From the NCBI GenBank assembly GCA_003164075.1, contig PLRZ01000004.1, positions 3,201 through 11,889 on the forward strand: 8,689 nucleotides of DNA, written 5' to 3'. The notes below the pieces were generated by a model. The model saw only the letters and a list, made by a program, of their open reading frames with translations, had not been told where the DNA came from and made no database searches. Every line of letters starts with the position of its first letter. Positions within the stretch are counted from its first letter, which is position 1. The position numbers and the translations under genes are program-made. The DNA comes from Bryobacterales bacterium (lineage in GTDB: Bacteria > Acidobacteriota > Terriglobia > Bryobacterales > Bryobacteraceae). Positions 4,671 to 8,689 of the stretch are shown here, piece by piece.

Positions 4671-6887
4671 TCATTGCTGGTAAAAGTAGACTGGCTCGCT
4701 CCCGACTCCGTTGGGAAGGAAAATGTGCACCGTCGAGAATCCGTGTAGCAACGAGACCGGTATGAGGAAATTGATCTGCGTCAAGCCGGCCACAAAGCCT
4801 GGCGCCGTGCCGGCGTAAGTCAGTTGACCTCCCGTGGCGCTGCCAATCTGGAGTTGAGCCTCGAAGGCCAGCGGAACCGCTTCCGTCGCGATCACTCCCG
4901 TGGCCAGCGGTGGCTGCGTGTTGTTCAATCCCGTGGCATAAATCGTCACAACCGAGCCCTGCGGAGCGGGATTCTGCTCGGAGTTCAGCGTGCCGTCCTG
5001 GTTGATCATGAGGGCCCGCCCGGGTGTGTTTCCGCCGACCGTGTAGATCGCCGGGGACGCCGCCGCCACCGTCGCGGTAAAGGGTTGAGCCGGCGCCGCG
5101 GCGCTCAGAATCTGAATCTCGGCGGTGAATTGGTTTTGGTCCAGAAGCGCGGGAGCGGCGAGTTCGAAGGGCACCACCGCGCGGATCTGATTCGGCCCCG
5201 CGGAAAGTAGCGGCGCGGGATAGCCGGCGATAAACACTTGCACGCCGCCGAGAGACGTGGGGATCTGGCCAGAGACGGCCGATGCCGAGACGGACTGCGC
5301 CGGCCCGATTCCGATTCCGAAGATATCCACGATCTCACCGGGAGCGATGGCGCTTCCGCCCCGGTTGGCCGCGCTCACCACGCAACTGACCGAACCGGCG
5401 GCGAACGGTTCGGGCGCAATCTTGACTGCGAAGGCGCCGTCGCTATCGTCGGTCCAACCGAACGAACCGGGAACGATCGGCAGCGCGCCGGCGTAGTTTC
5501 CCGCGACGTAGATTTCGCCGGAGTTGTCCACCGCAACGGAGGTTGGCTCTTCCGCGCCGAGATAAGTGGAGTACAGAGGCTGAGAGCCATCGGCGGAGAT
5601 CTTAAGCAGGAATCCGGCTTCAAGATTGGCGCTGGGATAACACTGATGCAACGCACCGGGCGTGGTGGGGAAATCGTAAGCATAAGTCGACCCGAGGACG
5701 ATGGCCGAGCCCGCGCCGTCCACCGTCAGGCCGGTTGGCGTGACAAAATCCGACGCAGCCAGAAAAGTCGCGTAGACCAGTCCGGACCCGGCGGCGTTGA
5801 GCTTGGCGAGGAAGCCGAAACGCATCAGCTCCTGGACAGGGAAGCTGGGCGGCGCGGCTTGAAATGCGCCCGGAGTAACCGGAAAATTGCTCAGGATCTG
5901 GTCCACGTCGGGGGCGACCGTGCCGGCGACATAAGCGTTGTTCTGGCTATCCACGGCGATGGCGCTGCCGAATATGGGCGTGTTCGCGGTGAGATACGTG
6001 CAATAGATCAGCTTCGATCCGGTGGGGTCGAGCTTGGCGGCAAATCCGGAATAGCCGCTGGCGGTGGTCTGGAATGCACCGGCGGTAACAGGCAGCGAGC
6101 CGCCGGATTCCCCGCCCGTAACGTACGCGTTTCCGGCGGTGTCCGCCGCAATGGAGGCGATGTTCGTGGTGCTTCCGCTTCCGCCGTGAAAATAGGTGGC
6201 GTAGACCAGCTTTCCGGTGGAATCGAGCTTGCTTACGAACGGTACCTGAGGCCTAAGACTCTGTCCGGGGTCGGTCTGGAAGGCGCCGGCGGTGACCGGT
6301 AAGCCGGGCGAGACGGCGTAGCCGGCAAGATACAGATTGCCATTCGCGTCCAGGGCCTGCGAAGTCACGTCGCCGTTAAAATAGGTGGCCACAAGCGCTT
6401 GCGATCCGCTGGGATTCAGCTTGACGATGAAAGATCCGCCGGGTGTGGCTTGAAGAGCGCCGGGCGTGACCGGCAGATCCGACGAACCCGCTCCTGCGAT
6501 CCAGGCATTGCCCTGCGCATCCACGGAGATGCCGAAAGCGCTGCTCTGCGACATCCCGAGATAGGTCAGGTAGAGGAGCGTAGTGCCGTCGGCGCTCAGC
6601 TTGGCGGCGAAAGCGATCGGGCAGGCAACGGTGACGCGGCCGTCTTGGAGAGTACAACTGGCGGGATTGTATTGCGTCCGGAATGCCCCAGGCGTGACCG
6701 GGAGGGGGGACCCGGCGGTCCCGGCGATGTAGGCGTTACCGTTCGAATCGACGGCTACGGCGGCGATGCTGGCTCCGTCGCCGAACAAAACGCTGTACTT
6801 CATGGGAAGTTGGTCCGTCGCCGCGAGAGCGGCTGCGGACTGAGTAGCGAGAATCAAGACTGCGACATATCGAAATGAAGGGAGCAC
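4671..6887 (-). CDS. Secreted SBBP-repeat beta-propeller protein with TIGR03437-type C-terminal domain
   Basis: From GTG 6887 the protein has 738 residues. A signal peptide (basic start LPSFRY, hydrophobic core, cleavage near ALA at 20-22) leads into a seven-fold repeat at ~29-491. Each unit has a [V/A]D-x-x-GN-A-Y-[I/V]-AG strand, then a PVTPGAF-like motif at about 63, 139, 197, 266, 336, 407 and 470, then an AKL-x-x-x-G strand. This matches SBBP (beta-propeller) repeats, and seven units would close one propeller. Residues ~501-736 fit the Solibacter C-terminal domain (SAANRGGSAIAPGEIVDIFG, later GSVVTIYATGLN). A two-cysteine insertion (residues ~78 and 88) in the first unit may form a disulfide. 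GTG 6887 is preferred over longer frames because it directly yields the signal peptide and has GGAGG 4 bases upstream. An extracytoplasmic binding or adhesion role is plausible; no enzyme motif is seen. Confidence 0.88.
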   Translation of the reverse strand: MLPSFRYVAVLILATQSAAALAATDQLPMKYSVLFGDGASIAAVAVDSNGNAYIAGTAGSPLPVTPGAFRTQYNPASCTLQDGRVTVACPIAFAAKLSADGTTLLYLTYLGMSQSSAFGISVDAQGNAWIAGAGSSDLPVTPGALQATPGGSFIVKLNPSGSQALVATYFNGDVTSQALDANGNLYLAGYAVSPGLPVTAGAFQTDPGQSLRPQVPFVSKLDSTGKLVYATYFHGGSGSTTNIASIAADTAGNAYVTGGESGGSLPVTAGAFQTTASGYSGFAAKLDPTGSKLIYCTYLTANTPIFGSAIAVDSQNNAYVAGTVAPDVDQILSNFPVTPGAFQAAPPSFPVQELMRFGFLAKLNAAGSGLVYATFLAASDFVTPTGLTVDGAGSAIVLGSTYAYDFPTTPGALHQCYPSANLEAGFLLKISADGSQPLYSTYLGAEEPTSVAVDNSGEIYVAGNYAGALPIVPGSFGWTDDSDGAFAVKIAPEPFAAGSVSCVVSAANRGGSAIAPGEIVDIFGIGIGPAQSVSASAVSGQIPTSLGGVQVFIAGYPAPLLSAGPNQIRAVVPFELAAPALLDQNQFTAEIQILSAAAPAQPFTATVAAASPAIYTVGGNTPGRALMINQDGTLNSEQNPAPQGSVVTIYATGLNNTQPPLATGVIATEAVPLAFEAQLQIGSATGGQLTYAGTAPGFVAGLTQINFLIPVSLLHGFSTVHIFLPNGVGSEPVYFYQQ

Positions 6888-6891
6888 GCGG

Positions 6892-6901
6892 CCTCCGGAG
6901 G
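6892..6901. promoter_or_regulatory. CCTCCGGAGG palindrome holding the propeller gene's ribosome site
   Basis: The 10-base palindrome places GGAGG on the minus strand 4 bases before GTG 6887, deciding that start. It lies within the 92-base spacer shared with the divergent VWA gene. Spacing of 4 is on the short side. Weak -10-like hexamers occur in the spacer (TTTAGC at 6925-6930 on plus, TAAACT at 6928..6923 on minus), but none is good enough to call as a promoter. Confidence 0.4.
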
Positions 6902-6979
6902 TTGGCGGGCGCGGGTAATTCGAGTTTAGCACCCCGCGCGTCCCCAAGCGGCCCCGAAAAGTGCCAAGCTGGATGCAGC

Positions 6980-8551
6980 ATGAAATCGCCGTTTGTGGGA
7001 TGCCTGCTTCTCTCGCTGGCCATGTCGCTGGCGCAAACCGTTCCAACACCGCCGTCTCCACCACCTCCCCAGCAAGCTCCGGTCAATCCCAACGCTCCCG
7101 AGATGAACACGCGCGAGGATACCACCGCATCTTTCAAGGCGCACGTCAATTTGGTGTCCGTTCCAGTGGTGGCGCGGGACCTCCACGGGGTCGCGGTGGG
7201 CGATCTCACCAAGGCGAATTTCCTGCTCTTCGACAAGGGCAAGCCGCAGGAAATCACGCGCTTCTCGGTGGAGAAAGTCGGCAGCGAGGTGCCGCTCGAA
7301 ATCCACGCGGCGCCCGGCGATCCATCTTCCCCGGCGGAAGGGACGGAGCACCGTGTCGTGGTCCCCGAGCGGTTTGTGGCGTACCTGTTCGACGATGTCC
7401 ATCTGGCGGTGAACGACCTCCCACGAATTCGCGATGCCGCCCTGCGCCACATCGCTACCCTGAAGCCCACGGACCGCGCCGCCATCTTCACCATGTCCGG
7501 CAATCCCACGCTCGATTTCACGGGCGACCAGGACCGCCTGCGCGACGCGCTATCCCGGCTGCGGCCCAACATCATGGCTCGCGCGGGGGCCATGAGCGGC
7601 GGCGAAACGCTCACCTTCGGTTCGCTCAACGTGATCAAGGACGTGATCCAGCGAATGGCCAGTGCGCCGGGGCAGCGCACCATCATGGTGATTTCTCCGG
7701 GCTTCATGACCATGGATCCGCTTTATTTCCCCGACAAGACCGAGATTCTGGACCGCGCCATCCGCGCCAACGTGATCATCAGCGCCATGGATGCCCGCGG
7801 CCTGTATACCGATCCGGCACTGGATGTCTCGCGCACCAGCGCACCGCGCGGCGGGCCGGGCTCGTCGTTGATTCGCGCCTCCATGCAGGCGGACATTCTG
7901 GCCGAGATGGCGTCCGGCACGGGCGGCTCGTTCTTCCAGAACAGCAACGATTACGACGAGGGATTCAAGCGCCTGGCGGCGGCGCCGGAGTACATCTACC
8001 TGCTGGGATTCACGCCGCAGAATCTGAAAAACGACGGCAGCTTTCACGCGTTGCGCGTCACCCTGAAGCCGTCCAATAATCTGAACGTGCAGGCGCGCCG
8101 CGGCTATTACGCGCCCAAGCGCCTGGAGGATGCCGAGGAGACCGCGCATCAGGAGATTGAGGCTGCCCTGTTCTCGCGCGAGGAGTTGCAGGAGCTGCCC
8201 ATCGAGTTGCACACGCAGTTTTTCAAGAGCGATGCTTTCAACGCCCAGTTGGCGGTGCGGGTGCGGCTAGACCTGAAGCTGTTCCGGTACCGCAAGGCGG
8301 ATGGGCGGAACAACAATACGGTGACCCTGGTGACGGGCATTTTCGATCGCGATGGGAATTATCTGCAAGGCATCAAGAAGGTGCTGGAACTGCACCTCAA
8401 GGACGAAACGCTGGCCAACCGTCTGGGGCAACCCGCTACCATTCGGACCAACTTCGATGTCCGGCCGGGAACCTACCTGGTGCGCCAGGTGGTGCGGGAT
8501 TCGGAAGGCCAATTGATGTCGGCTACCAACGCCGCTGTCCAAATTCCGTAA
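6980..8551 (+). CDS. Secreted VWFA-related Acidobacterial domain protein (TIGR03436-like)
   Basis: From ATG 6980 the protein has 523 residues: a signal peptide (MKSPFVGCLLLSLAMSLA, cleavage near residue 18), then a proline-rich linker (22-40). A short beta-rich region follows (VNLVSVPVVARD at 56-67, FLLFDKGKPQEITRF at 81-95). The VWA-like core is at ~131-345, with YLFDDVHL (135-142), LKPTDRAAIF (161-170), DFTGDQDRL (179-187), TIMVISPGF (234-242), SAMDARGLY (268-276) and YLLGFTP (340-346). These are hallmarks of the Acidobacterial family. The MIDAS signature DxSxS is absent, replaced by DDVH, so metal-dependent ligand binding is doubtful. The last ~120 residues look beta-rich. The start is chosen for its signal peptide; longer frames add an unlikely Arg/Gly/Pro-rich leader. 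The ribosome site is weak. Function is unknown; it is likely periplasmic or extracellular. Confidence 0.9.
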   Translation: MKSPFVGCLLLSLAMSLAQTVPTPPSPPPPQQAPVNPNAPEMNTREDTTASFKAHVNLVSVPVVARDLHGVAVGDLTKANFLLFDKGKPQEITRFSVEKVGSEVPLEIHAAPGDPSSPAEGTEHRVVVPERFVAYLFDDVHLAVNDLPRIRDAALRHIATLKPTDRAAIFTMSGNPTLDFTGDQDRLRDALSRLRPNIMARAGAMSGGETLTFGSLNVIKDVIQRMASAPGQRTIMVISPGFMTMDPLYFPDKTEILDRAIRANVIISAMDARGLYTDPALDVSRTSAPRGGPGSSLIRASMQADILAEMASGTGGSFFQNSNDYDEGFKRLAAAPEYIYLLGFTPQNLKNDGSFHALRVTLKPSNNLNVQARRGYYAPKRLEDAEETAHQEIEAALFSREELQELPIELHTQFFKSDAFNAQLAVRVRLDLKLFRYRKADGRNNNTVTLVTGIFDRDGNYLQGIKKVLELHLKDETLANRLGQPATIRTNFDVRPGTYLVRQVVRDSEGQLMSATNAAVQIP

Positions 8552-8652
8552 TGGGAAGCCTACTGTGCCGAGCTGCCCAACTGGAGCACAGCGTTAATGG
8601 CAATTTCCACGTCGACAACGTTTACTACACTGTCACCACTCTGGACTCCTGA
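8551..8652 (+). CDS. 33-codon ORF coupled to the VWA stop codon
   Basis: The ATG overlaps the VWA stop as TAATG, a typical translational-coupling arrangement. The frame runs 33 codons to TGA 8650-8652, with the C-terminal half reading NGNFHVDNVYYTVTTLDS. No family is recognised. The stop lies inside the repeat copy at 8645-8689, and a CTGTGC/GCACAG inverted repeat (8563-8591) falls within it. It may therefore be untranslated 3' sequence or a remnant of a longer gene. Confidence 0.25.
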   Translation: MGSLLCRAAQLEHSVNGNFHVDNVYYTVTTLDS

Positions 8653-8689
8653 TGCCGCCCGCAATTTCGGTTGGCCCGGGGAAATAAGG
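8645..8689 (+). repeat. Right copy of the ~45-bp repeat (cut by window end)
   Basis: This begins ACTCCTGATG, continues with CGCCCGCAATTTC and reaches GGGGAAATAAGG at the window edge. It matches the minus-strand copy at 103-146 in the same block order, with small indels. It lies ~95 bases after the VWA stop. Its true right boundary is outside the window. Confidence 0.5.

Noticed and set aside
5238..6302. 354-codon open frame on the plus strand
   Set aside because: It lies wholly antisense to the propeller gene, whose repeats and domains are clear. The translation is Arg/Gly-rich without any motif, as expected of a shadow frame in GC-rich repetitive coding DNA.
6736..7713. 325-codon open frame on the minus strand
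   Set aside because: It is antisense to the VWA-related gene and also spans the divergent spacer and the propeller start. The peptide is low-complexity Ser/Arg-rich with no family signature.
1..8689. CRISPR arrays, tRNA/rRNA genes, transposases or integrases
   Set aside because: I looked for regularly spaced direct repeats, a GGTTCGA-type tRNA arm with matching acceptor stem, and transposase motifs, and saw none. The regular repeats in 4671-6887 are protein blade repeats within one gene.

Overview
The window looks like chromosomal DNA from an Acidobacteriota bacterium of the Solibacter/Bryobacter type. This rests on two lineage-typical secreted families side by side: an SBBP seven-repeat protein ending in the 'Solibacter uncharacterized C-terminal domain' (TIGR03437-like), and a 'VWFA-related Acidobacterial domain' protein (TIGR03436-like). 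High GC, high GC3 and several non-ATG starts fit. The organism call is inference from protein families, not from a marker gene.

Layout. Positions 2-151 may hold the 3' end of a plus-strand gene cut by the window edge. It would converge on a short-chain dehydrogenase/reductase (163-852, minus). Positions 853-1433 hold no convincing gene, but contain a -10-like box and a hairpin on the SDR side, and an extended -10 promoter candidate plus a structured leader on the other side.

Positions 1434-4569 form a tight plus-strand operon of three overlapping or nearly touching genes: (i) a 46-residue membrane peptide with a YTDPGSG start, (ii) a fusion of a kinase-like domain and a SAM methyltransferase, and (iii) a polytopic membrane protein with a periplasmic alkaline-phosphatase-superfamily domain. 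The last carries the full set of metal and nucleophile residues seen in EptA-type phosphoethanolamine transferases and appears to start at CTG. I infer a cell-envelope glycan or lipid modification module, possibly a phosphate/methyl capping system. This is the most interesting part of the window.

A 13-bp stem (4618-4665) separates this operon from the convergent SBBP propeller gene (4671-6887, minus). That gene is divergent from the VWA-related gene (6980-8551, plus) across 92 bp, and both encode proteins with signal peptides. The last 138 bases hold a 33-codon ORF coupled to the VWA stop codon. They also hold a copy of a ~45-bp sequence whose inverted counterpart lies at 103-146, so the window is bracketed by an inverted pair of a probable dispersed repeat.
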